From: an uncultured Bacteroidales bacterium
GTDB lineage: Bacteria > Bacteroidota > Bacteroidia > Bacteroidales > Paludibacteraceae
NCBI GenBank assembly: GCA_937911935.1
Contig: CALDQH010000092.1
Location: forward strand, 1-7,125
Length of the DNA: 7,125 bases
Direction: 5' to 3'
In this document: one piece after another, positions 1 through 4,394 of the stretch
Numbering within the stretch: the first letter of the stretch is position 1
Layout: every line of letters starts with the position of its first letter
The notes under the pieces: model-generated
What the model saw: the letters and a program-made list of their open reading frames with translations, nothing else
The model's database searches: none
What the model was told of the DNA's origin: nothing
Made by a program: the position numbers and the translations under genes

Positions 1-742
1 CAACATTTTGATTTATACAATGATCTAAATTTTTAAATGATGCAATTTTTTCAGTTTGTATTGATGTATTATCAAATCTAATATCTCTATTTAATCCATA
101 AATATCTGATATAACATTTATTTTATTATTAACATAGTTTTTAACTAAAACCATTACTTCCATATTAATAGCAATCTTTTTGTTTTCCATAGTATCATTA
201 AGTTTTACACTTTTAAGCGATTTACAGTTATAAAATGCAGCAAATTTAATAGAATTTGCAGATGTTATTTTTACATCGGTTAGTAATTCATTGTTTATAT
301 AAAGGTCTTTTGCATAATAAGTAGGGTTTGCATAATAAGTAGGGTCTGCATAATTATCAGAAAAATGAATTTCCATCCATTTATCTACACTTCCTAAATA
401 ATTTACTTTTGTTAATCCACTACAGCCAGAGAATGCTTCATAACCAATAGACGTAACACTATTCGGAATCGTAACCGAAGTTAATCCGCTACAGGAAGAG
501 AATGCAAAAGAACCAATAGACGTAACACTATAAGTTTGAGAATAATAGGTTATAGTTTCTGGTATCGTAATACTTCCTGAATATTCTATATATGAATAGG
601 GGTCATCTCCACGATACGTAACCCATGCAGTGTTATCGTCTTCGTCTAAATAGTAGTAGATGCCGTCTATTTCTACATCGTGTGCCCAAAGTGCTATGCA
701 TGATAGCATAAGGGCGGAAAATAAAAGTAAAAATCGTTTCAT
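1..742 (-). CDS. BspA-like secreted leucine-rich repeat protein, N-terminal part
   Basis: The frame is open from ATG at 742 to the window edge, giving 247 codons with the C-terminus missing. Residues 1-20 are a Sec signal peptide: MKR, a hydrophobic core, and probable cleavage after ALWA. Residues 21-60 form the short N-terminal domain usual before BspA repeats (DGIYYYL, WVTYRG). Residues 72-116 hold two LRR_5-type repeats with the pattern VTSIG-x-x-AF-x-x-C-S-GLT-x-V, and a third degenerate copy lies at about 166-181 (IKFAAFYNCKSLKSV). Between them is an insert (NYLGSVDKWMEIHF...) of a kind seen in Bacteroidales BspA proteins. After residue 184 the repeat pattern stops and I do not recognise the sequence. 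Such proteins are exported and often surface attached, with roles in adhesion inferred for some members; the role here is unknown. A promoter lies just upstream. The family call is firm and the function is not. Confidence 0.85.
   Translation of the reverse strand, partial: MKRFLLLFSALMLSCIALWAHDVEIDGIYYYLDEDDNTAWVTYRGDDPYSYIEYSGSITIPETITYYSQTYSVTSIGSFAFSSCSGLTSVTIPNSVTSIGYEAFSGCSGLTKVNYLGSVDKWMEIHFSDNYADPTYYANPTYYAKDLYINNELLTDVKITSANSIKFAAFYNCKSLKSVKLNDTMENKKIAINMEVMVLVKNYVNNKINVISDIYGLNRDIRFDNTSIQTEKIASFKNLDHCINQNV
312..347 (-). repeat. 18-bp tandem duplication inside the LRR gene
   Basis: Two adjacent 18-base copies (312-329 and 330-347) differ at one base and are followed by the start of a third (gcataat). 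In the protein they give DPTYYA-NPTYYA, an in-frame six-residue duplication in the spacer after the second leucine-rich repeat. The length is a multiple of three, so copy number can change without breaking the frame. Confidence 0.85.
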
Positions 743-765
743 AGTATTGTATTTTAAATATTAAA

Positions 766-797
766 CAAGGGTATTTTAAGTTGTAAATATTTACAAA
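766..797 (-). promoter_or_regulatory. Promoter of the LRR gene (Bacteroidota type)
   Basis: Read on the minus strand, TTTG (797-794) is followed after 20 bases by TACCCTTG (773-766), a 7/8 match to the phylum's -7 consensus TAnnTTTG. Transcription would start near 760, leaving a leader of about 18 bases before the ATG at 742. A perfect palindrome fills most of the spacer. Confidence 0.6.
781..796. promoter_or_regulatory. 16-bp perfect palindrome between the -33 and -7 elements
   Basis: TTGTAAATATTTACAA equals its own reverse complement over 16 bases. It sits in the spacer of the LRR gene promoter and overlaps the -33 TTTG. This is where a dimeric repressor operator would be expected. No regulator is encoded nearby and no known operator family is recognised, so the role is inferred from position and symmetry only. 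Confidence 0.4.
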
Positions 798-828
798 GCC
801 CTATTTGGCCCTAATTTCATCTGTTGTT

Positions 829-873
829 AAAAACAAAAAGTCGCTACTTTGCACTAGGCAAAACAGCGACTTT
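829..873 (-). terminator. Rho-independent terminator of the small repeat-containing unit
   Basis: AAAGTCGCT (837-845) pairs perfectly with AGCGACTTT (865-873). Inside is a 2x2 internal loop, then a second stem TTTGC (848-852) / GCAAA (858-862) with loop ACTAG. On the minus strand the stem is followed by TTTTTGTTTTT (839-829), a good U-tract. On the plus strand the run after the stem is poor. The terminator lies just before the LRR gene promoter and would separate the two transcripts. Confidence 0.7.
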
Positions 874-910
874 GTATGGTAAAAGCACACAAGATACTAC
901 ACTAAACGCG

Positions 911-966
911 TATGTATGTATGTATGTATGTATGTATGTATGTATGTATGTATGTATGTATGTATG
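911..966. repeat. (TATG)14 tetranucleotide microsatellite
   Basis: There are fourteen perfect uninterrupted TATG units on the plus strand (CATA on the minus). No reading frame through the tract contains a stop codon. The unit is not a multiple of three, so slippage by one copy shifts any frame crossing it. It lies inside the putative minus-strand transcript of 1028-829, and upstream of the LRR gene promoter rather than within it. Confidence 0.95.
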
Positions 967-1032
967 CGGCGGCGATACATCCGTACATACATAAAGTATT
1001 CTTACTATTTAACACTGCATTTTTCATACCCA

Positions 1033-1064
1033 CAAAGGTAGCAAAGAAATTTTACGTTTACAAT
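1033..1064 (-). promoter_or_regulatory. Promoter of the small repeat-containing unit
   Basis: Minus-strand ATTG (1064-1061) is followed after 20 bases by TACCTTTG (1040-1033), a perfect match to TAnnTTTG. The -33 box is imperfect (ATTG for TTTG). It lies just past the stop of the Abi-like gene (1096) and points away from it, toward the CATA tract. Confidence 0.55.
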
Positions 1065-1095
1065 TTTTAAGGGATTGATTTGAAAATAATATATT

Positions 1096-1746
1096 CTAAA
1101 TGCACTTTAATACCTTGCTTTTTACTGATTCAAAACGATCTATTTCTTTTAACCAATTGGGTAAATCTGCATTAATCCAGCCCATAACCAATATTAATGA
1201 AGAATGTATTGAAGTTATCTTATCCATATTCCAACATATAGATTCATTATGAAAAATCCTGTTTCTAAATCTGCGAATATTATTTAATGGTGTAGAGATG
1301 TTTTTGCGTTTTCTCTCGTTTTTGGGTATACAAGGGAATGCTTTCCTTAATGATTTCCATAAAACCTTTTCATATTCACTATTTAATAAAGATACCCAAA
1401 AGCCTAATGTGAGTTCTGCAATCACTTTTGATGGTGAAGTGACTTCTGACCTATTTGAAATTTGTTTCTTTGCTTGTACTATGTAAGAGTATAATTCTTC
1501 TAAATCTTTTATAGAAGTAAATACTTCATACCAATCTTCTCTACCTGTCATATTTTGAAGTTCTCTACTTAATGCATTCCTTAATGCGACTTCAAAAACT
1601 GATAAACTAGGATAAAAAGATTCTGCTAATTCTATATTGCAACAAGAATGTATAAGTGCCTTGTTTTCATCAGAATGTAATTTAAAATATCTTTCCATTC
1701 TTTTTGATGAAAAAACTTTTTCGTAAAATTCTTTGTTATATTTCAT
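1096..1746 (-). CDS. Abi-like (Abi_2 / AbiD-AbiF type) candidate abortive-infection protein
   Basis: This 216-residue protein has the landmarks of the Abi_2 family: VFEVALRNAL at 50-59 (the E-x-x-LRN signature), LTLGFWVSLL at 112-121, and near residue 161 the motif RNRIFH within NIRRFRNRIFHNE. That last motif matches the HEPN pattern R-x4-H, whose Arg and His are catalytic in HEPN ribonucleases. Proteins of this family are associated with abortive infection, in which phage-infected cells stop growing, probably by RNA cleavage. There is no signal peptide or membrane segment, so it should be cytoplasmic. The gene is more AT-rich than the queDE-folE genes and stands among gene remnants, as expected for acquired defence DNA. 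No partner antitoxin is evident. Five bases before the ATG ends a 36-codon frame on the same strand. I see no consensus promoter. The family call is good; activity is untested. Confidence 0.75.
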   Translation of the reverse strand: MKYNKEFYEKVFSSKRMERYFKLHSDENKALIHSCCNIELAESFYPSLSVFEVALRNALSRELQNMTGREDWYEVFTSIKDLEELYSYIVQAKKQISNRSEVTSPSKVIAELTLGFWVSLLNSEYEKVLWKSLRKAFPCIPKNERKRKNISTPLNNIRRFRNRIFHNESICWNMDKITSIHSSLILVMGWINADLPNWLKEIDRFESVKSKVLKCI

Positions 1747-1751
1747 AAAAT

Positions 1752-1862
1752 TTATAATTTTGCAGTGCAGTCCCGGTAGTTCCTCTCCCAGATATTAAAT
1801 GCTGGTGAAGAATCCGGGTTTTTTTGTGTCTTATTGCCTTCTTCTATAATTCTCCATTCCAT
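1752..1862 (-). pseudogene. Unrecognised 36-codon frame, probably a gene 3' remnant
   Basis: The frame runs from ATG at 1862 to TAA at 1754-1752 and is polar and protein-like, with the motifs EEGNKTQKNPDSSPAF and NIWERNYRDCTAKL. I do not recognise a family. Its end is 5 bases before the Abi-like ATG, close enough for translational coupling. Its beginning overlaps, in another frame, the end of the ORF6N fragment. It could be the surviving C-terminus of a lost gene, a genuine small gene partnered with the Abi-like gene, or chance. The imperfect hairpin CCCGG (1772-1776) / CCGGG (1814-1818) lies within it. Confidence 0.35.
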
Positions 1863-1959
1863 ATAAGTGTGTCAAGTCACGGTCAAGCATAATTTGCCTA
1901 CCTCTGAAGTTGAAAATAAGGTTTTCTATATTTTCTAATGAATTTTGATGAAATTGCAT
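1831..1959 (-). pseudogene. Truncated ORF6N-domain protein (N-terminal fragment)
   Basis: From ATG at 1959 the frame gives 42 residues before TAA at 1833-1831. Residues 14-35 (LIFNFRGRQIMLDRDL then THLYGM) match the start of the ORF6N domain, whose hallmark is R-G-x-x-hydrophobic-M-L-D-x-DLA-x-LY. ORF6N proteins are phage- and mobile-DNA-associated putative DNA-binding proteins, normally well over 100 residues, and continue with a basic V-x-R-N segment. Here homology stops after YGM(E) at about 1855, and the frame ends six residues later with NYRRRQ. The gene therefore looks cut by a deletion or rearrangement. It has the same strand as the Abi-like gene downstream. Confidence 0.7.
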
Positions 1960-1980
1960 TGATAAGCAAGCTTCTCATGC

Positions 1981-2114
1981 TTTATCTTTACTCAACACTT
2001 CGTGTTTCGTGAAGATAAACGGCACCTCGGCAATGACTGCAAACTTCGTTTGCTTTTACGTCAATATTTTCTGCGATAATTGCATGCAAGCATGCATTAT
2101 CTTATAAAATATTG
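1981..2114. repeat. Cluster of inverted repeats upstream of the ncRNA promoter
   Basis: Several hairpins follow each other. TTTATCTT (1981-1988) / AAGATAAA (2012-2019) encloses AACAC-TTC-GTGTT (1994-2006). GCAAAC-TTC-GTTTGC (2039-2053) is followed by TTTT. CAATATTTT (2062-2070) / AAAATATTG (2106-2114) encloses GATAA-T-TGCATGC-AA-GCATGCA-TTATC (2075-2101). There is no credible coding frame. The layout resembles interspersed palindromic elements and lies directly before the promoter at 2134. Its role is unknown. Confidence 0.55.
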
Positions 2115-2133
2115 CCTAAAAAAACTCCGTTTT

Positions 2134-2165
2134 TTTGTCATTGCGCTCGGTTTGTATTATCTTTG
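2134..2165 (+). promoter_or_regulatory. Consensus promoter driving the putative ncRNA
   Basis: TTTG (2134-2137) is followed after 20 bases by TATCTTTG (2158-2165), an exact match to both elements of the Bacteroidota vegetative promoter. Transcription would start near 2170. No coding frame follows within the next 115 bases, and queD begins almost 290 bases later. Confidence 0.75.
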
Positions 2166-2170
2166 TCATC

Positions 2171-2285
2171 GTAAAACGAAACCGACAGTTCATTAAGACC
2201 ATCCTGTCGTTAAACAAAACTAGGCTTAAAGACTTGAAGTTCGTGCTTTATGGTGTTTTTGCCTACATAGTACGGGCTTTTTTTT
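2171..2285 (+). ncRNA. Putative small structured RNA upstream of queD
   Basis: The span between the promoter at 2134-2165 and the T8 run at 2278-2285 has no usable reading frame but clear pairing. CGACAG (2183-2188) pairs with CTGTCG (2204-2209). TAGGC (2221-2225) pairs with GCCTA (2261-2265), enclosing TAAAG (2227-2231) / CTTTA (2246-2250). A short RNA bounded by a TAnnTTTG promoter and a terminator is the published description of the Bacteroidales-1 RNA class, which is my best guess but is not verified at sequence level. Alternatively it is an attenuator leader for queDE-folE, because GCCTA can pair either with TAGGC or within the terminator. I see no preQ1 riboswitch consensus. Confidence 0.5.
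2261..2285 (+). terminator. Probable terminator of the ncRNA
   Basis: GCCTAC (2261-2266) can pair with GTA and GGC in GTACGGGC (2270-2277) around an ATA loop, with a 2-base bulge, and is followed by eight T residues. The stem is short and bulged, so termination may be partial. The same GCCTA can instead pair upstream with TAGGC at 2221-2225. Confidence 0.5.
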
Positions 2286-2337
2286 ATAAATAGTTGGCGG
2301 TAGGTAGTTTATGAGTATGTATAATCAACTCCTAATT

Positions 2338-2352
2338 ACGGACTACGTCCGT
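2338..2352. repeat. Small perfect hairpin, possible second terminator
   Basis: ACGGAC-TAC-GTCCGT is a perfect six-pair stem followed on the plus strand by GATTTTT. It could stop read-through from the ncRNA, but the U-tract is short. The rest of 2286-2455 has no gene; it holds this hairpin, a weak promoter-like sequence and a 7-base repeat. Confidence 0.35.
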
Positions 2353-2356
2353 GATT

Positions 2357-2391
2357 TTTGGCATCGGTTCGGCATAATCCAAATAAATTTG
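2357..2391 (+). promoter_or_regulatory. Weak candidate promoter for queDE-folE
   Basis: TAAATTTG (2384-2391) fits the -7 consensus and TTTG occurs at 2357-2360, but the 23-base spacer is longer than the usual 19-20. A start near 2397 would leave a leader of about 60 bases carrying the 7-base repeat. No better promoter is visible between the ncRNA and queD, so read-through from 2134 is the alternative. Confidence 0.3.
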
Positions 2392-2413
2392 GCTTCTGCG
2401 CTCACCTTGCACA

Positions 2414-2448
2414 AAAACTCCTAACTCCTCACCCCTAACTCCTAACTA
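2414..2448 (+). repeat. Degenerate 7-bp tandem repeat (CTAACTC) before queD
   Basis: Units of seven run AAAACTC, CTAACTC, CTCACCC, CTAACTC, CTAACTA, ending 7 bases before the queD ATG. A related stretch (AACTCCTAATTA) occurs near 2327. The array occupies the likely 5' leader of queD and is unlike the 8-base family around folE. Confidence 0.75.
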
Positions 2449-2455
2449 ATAGAAG

Positions 2456-2881
2456 ATGTTTATTATTAAAAACGAAATTCAGTTTGATACGGCGCATTAT
2501 TTGTGTGGTTACGACGGCAAATGTGCCAATATTCATGGTCACCGCTATAGGTTGATTACTAAAATTGCGTGCCCCGATTTGCAGACCGAAGGGCATGCGC
2601 GTGGTATGGTGCAAGATTTTAGCCATATCAAACCTATTTTGCGCGAAGTAGAGGCGTACTTTGACCATAAATTATTGGTAGAAGACAACGAAGAGGGTAG
2701 AATGGTGGCAAAGACGCTGCAGACCTTGCCCAATCAGTTCGAAGTGGTATTCTTTCCGCATCGTCCTACTGCCGAAGAAATGTCGCGTTTCATTTACCAC
2801 ATGTTGCGTCAAAAGGGCTTGCCTGTAACCGAGGTAGAATTATTTGAAACCCCTACCAATAGCTGTGTGTATTATGAGTAA
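2456..2881 (+). CDS. queD: 6-carboxy-5,6,7,8-tetrahydropterin synthase
   Basis: QueD converts 7,8-dihydroneopterin triphosphate into 6-carboxytetrahydropterin, the second step toward preQ0 and queuosine, in the cytoplasm. The 141-residue protein keeps the PTPS/QueD fold signatures. Zinc ligands are His14 (DTAHYL) and His27 and His29 (NIHGHRY). The catalytic Cys is Cys23. The Asp70-His71 pair is in FDHKLL, PTAEEMS is at 104-110, and the C-terminal pterin-binding Glu131 is in ETPTNSCVYY. Cys23 four residues before the HGH motif marks QueD rather than eukaryotic PTPS. It is slightly longer than E. coli QueD (about 120). The ATG is preceded by a 7-base repeat array and no clear ribosome binding site apart from a weak AGAAG. 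It overlaps queE by 8 bases, and folE, which makes its substrate, follows. Confidence 0.95.
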   Translation: MFIIKNEIQFDTAHYLCGYDGKCANIHGHRYRLITKIACPDLQTEGHARGMVQDFSHIKPILREVEAYFDHKLLVEDNEEGRMVAKTLQTLPNQFEVVFFPHRPTAEEMSRFIYHMLRQKGLPVTEVELFETPTNSCVYYE

Positions 2882-3536
2882 TCCCATCTATGCGATTGTA
2901 GAGCATTTTGTTTCGGTCGATGGCGAAGGACCAACTGCAGGCGCATTGTCGTTGTTTATCCGACTGGCAGGCTGTAATTTACGTTGCACCTGGTGCGATA
3001 CTTGTTATGCTCAAACGATAGAGTCGGCAACGCAAACACTCACCCTTGCCGAATTGGTGGACGTGGTAAAACAATCGGGCATCGAGCACGTTACTTTAAC
3101 GGGCGGAGAGCCTTTGCTGCAGTCCAATGTAAAAGAACTGTTGCAGGCGCTTTCTTTTGTTACGGTGCATGTGGAAACCAACGGTTCTATTAACGTTGAA
3201 CCTTTTAGGGTGGGAGAGCACGTGCATTTTGTGGTAGATTATAAGTTGCCTGGTAGTGGCATGGAGCAAACCATGTGCTTGCAAAATTTTGATCATGTAA
3301 CGCCAACTGATGCTTATAAATTTGTTATAGCCGATGAGGTGGATTTGCAAAAAGCGGTAGCGTTGGTTAAACAATACGATTTAACCCACAAAACGCAGGT
3401 GTATTTTAGCACGGTTTTTGCCGAAATGACCCCTGCCGATGTGGTTGAAGTAATGAAACAAGAAAAACTAAACGGTGTAAAATTGCAGCTCCAATTGCAC
3501 AAATACATTTGGAACCCCAATGAGCGAGGGGTGTAA
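2874..3536 (+). CDS. queE: 7-carboxy-7-deazaguanine synthase (radical SAM)
   Basis: QueE uses S-adenosylmethionine and a 4Fe-4S cluster to contract 6-carboxytetrahydropterin to 7-carboxy-7-deazaguanine. I start the 220-residue protein at the ATG at 2874, inside ATGAGTAA overlapping the queD stop. The frame is open further upstream to 2844, but that start would extend 30 bases into queD and add ten residues not expected in the family. Cluster ligands are Cys34, Cys38 and Cys41 (CNLRCTWC, the classic CX3CX2C). GGEP at 77-80 and ETNGS at 101-105 are SAM-binding segments. The protein ends QLHKYIWNPNERGV. The opening VEHFVSVDGEGPTAG and this ending look closest to the clostridial-type QueE subfamily. 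The overlap implies translational coupling with queD. Confidence 0.94.
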   Translation: MSNPIYAIVEHFVSVDGEGPTAGALSLFIRLAGCNLRCTWCDTCYAQTIESATQTLTLAELVDVVKQSGIEHVTLTGGEPLLQSNVKELLQALSFVTVHVETNGSINVEPFRVGEHVHFVVDYKLPGSGMEQTMCLQNFDHVTPTDAYKFVIADEVDLQKAVALVKQYDLTHKTQVYFSTVFAEMTPADVVEVMKQEKLNGVKLQLQLHKYIWNPNERGV

Positions 3537-3558
3537 AAAATCAAACTCGCTGCGCTCG

Positions 3559-3629
3559 GACTAATCGACTAATCGGTGAATCGACTAATCGACCTTTGAC
3601 TCACCGACTCACCGATTCATCGCATCACC
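3559..3629 (+). repeat. Degenerate 8-bp tandem repeat (GACTAATC) between queE and folE
   Basis: From 3559 four 8-base units run GACTAATC, GACTAATC, GGTGAATC, GACTAATC. After seven bases (GACCTTT) four more follow: GACTCACC, GACTCACC, GATTCATC, GCATCACC. This fills most of the 117-base gap before folE. Related arrays occur at 4236 and, inverted, at 4395. Confidence 0.85.
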
Positions 3630-3653
3630 AGAGTGAGTATAACGAACGATATT

Positions 3654-4265
3654 ATGATAGATAAAGAAAAAATAGCCTACCACATTCGCGAAATTATCAA
3701 AGCATTGGGCGATGATCCCAATCGCGAAGGATTGTTAGAAACGCCAGAGCGTGTAGCACGCATGTACGAAGAAATTTTTCGTGGCATTGGTTATACCAAC
3801 CAAGAAATAGCCGAGAAATATGCTAAAACGTTTACCGAGGACGATATGTGTACCACCAAAAGTGGTAATTATGTAGTGGTAGCTGGTATCCCTATTTTTA
3901 GTCACTGCGAACATCACATGGCACTGATGTACAACATGAAAGTGTCGGTTATTTATCGCCCAATAGACAAGGTAATAGGATTAAGTAAAATTGCGCGCAT
4001 TGCCGAAATGGTATCGCATCGTTTGCAATTGCAAGAGCGCATTGGTACCGATATTGCCGAAATTATGCAAATGGCAACGGGCAGCCCTGATGTAGGCGTG
4101 TTGGTAGAAGGCGAGCACAGTTGTATGACCGCACGTGGTATTAAAAAGCCTGGTGCCGTTACTCGTTCGTGCGTATTCAAAGGCATTTTTGAAACCGACC
4201 CCTTGGCACGCAAAGAAGCGTTGTTGTTATTAAATGACGAATCGGTTAATCGGTCAATCGACTAA
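3654..4265 (+). CDS. folE: GTP cyclohydrolase I
   Basis: FolE hydrolyses GTP to 7,8-dihydroneopterin triphosphate and formate, the entry step of folate synthesis and the source of the QueD substrate. In the 203-residue protein DPNREGL and TPERVARMYEEIF (21-42) are the usual N-terminal motif. Zinc is bound by Cys85 and His88 (HCEHH) and Cys157 (EHSCMTARGI). His87 and His155 match the catalytic histidines, and GLSKIARI (109-116) and Arg161 lie at the GTP site. I chose ATG at 3654; an in-frame GTG at 3633 would add seven residues but fits the family less well. The last nine residues (DESVNRSID) and the stop are encoded by an 8-base repeat array, so the tail is an accretion. The gene probably shares a transcript with queDE despite the gap. 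Confidence 0.95.
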   Translation: MIDKEKIAYHIREIIKALGDDPNREGLLETPERVARMYEEIFRGIGYTNQEIAEKYAKTFTEDDMCTTKSGNYVVVAGIPIFSHCEHHMALMYNMKVSVIYRPIDKVIGLSKIARIAEMVSHRLQLQERIGTDIAEIMQMATGSPDVGVLVEGEHSCMTARGIKKPGAVTRSCVFKGIFETDPLARKEALLLLNDESVNRSID

Positions 4266-4267
4266 TC
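4236..4267 (+). repeat. 8-bp repeat array inside the folE 3' end
   Basis: Four consecutive units run GACGAATC, GGTTAATC, GGTCAATC, GACTAATC. They encode the last residues of FolE, and the TAA of the final unit is its stop codon. The units belong to the family seen at 3559. Confidence 0.85.
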
Positions 4268-4320
4268 GATTATAGACAATTAGATCAATATTTGCTGAAT
4301 GGGAATATGCCCACAGAAAT

Positions 4321-4362
4321 AAAAATCCCGATGATGATTAACTCATTCATCGGGATTTTTTT
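4321..4362. terminator. Bidirectional terminator between folE and aspS
   Basis: AAAAATCCCGATGA (4321-4334) and TCATCGGGATTTTT (4347-4360) are perfect complements over 14 bases with a 12-base loop. A T7 run ends at 4362 on the plus strand, and a T5 run follows the stem on the minus strand. It lies between two convergent genes and can serve both. Confidence 0.92.
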
Positions 4363-4394
4363 GTATATGTTCTCGCTAAATCGCAATGTTTACC

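Larger units (their letters stand above)
829..1028 (-). ncRNA. Putative ~200-nt transcript with CATA repeat and possible small ORF
   Basis: A promoter at 1064-1033 and a terminator at 873-829 bracket about 200 bases with no conventional gene. The predicted start (about 1028) almost coincides with an ATG at 1027-1025. From that ATG a frame runs MKNAVLNSKN..., then Ala-Ala-Ala, then Tyr-Ile-His-Thr repeats encoded by the (CATA)14 tract, and stops at 904-902 after 41 residues. A second ATG at 992-990 reads the tract in another frame. With 13 or 16 repeat copies the first frame would continue into the terminator hairpin and end VAVLPSAK at 844. The product may be a structured RNA, since TATGTATG (991-984) can pair with the CATA tract in many registers. 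It may instead be a leaderless, repeat-length-dependent peptide. The sequence cannot decide between them. Confidence 0.4.

Noticed and set aside
912..1071. Plus-strand ORF reading MYVC repeats through the TATG tract.
   Set aside because: It is a low-complexity by-product of a stop-free repeat, with no plus-strand promoter seen; the promoter and terminator evidence favours the minus strand.
1772..1825. Plus-strand hairpin CCCGG/CCGGG followed by T7 as a terminator.
   Set aside because: No plus-strand gene precedes it, the stem has several bulges, and the region reads as a protein-like frame on the minus strand.
2171..2455. preQ1 riboswitch ahead of queD.
   Set aside because: No preQ1-I, II or III consensus or pseudoknot is recognisable; kept only as a general attenuator hypothesis.
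2844..2873. Upstream ATG for QueE inside queD.
   Set aside because: The ATG at 2874, in the queD stop overlap, gives the expected N-terminus.
3590..3597. GACCTTTG as a folE promoter -7 box.
   Set aside because: The first base deviates and there is no TTTG 19-20 bases upstream.
3559..3629. CRISPR array.
   Set aside because: Units are 8 bases without spacers and there are no cas genes.
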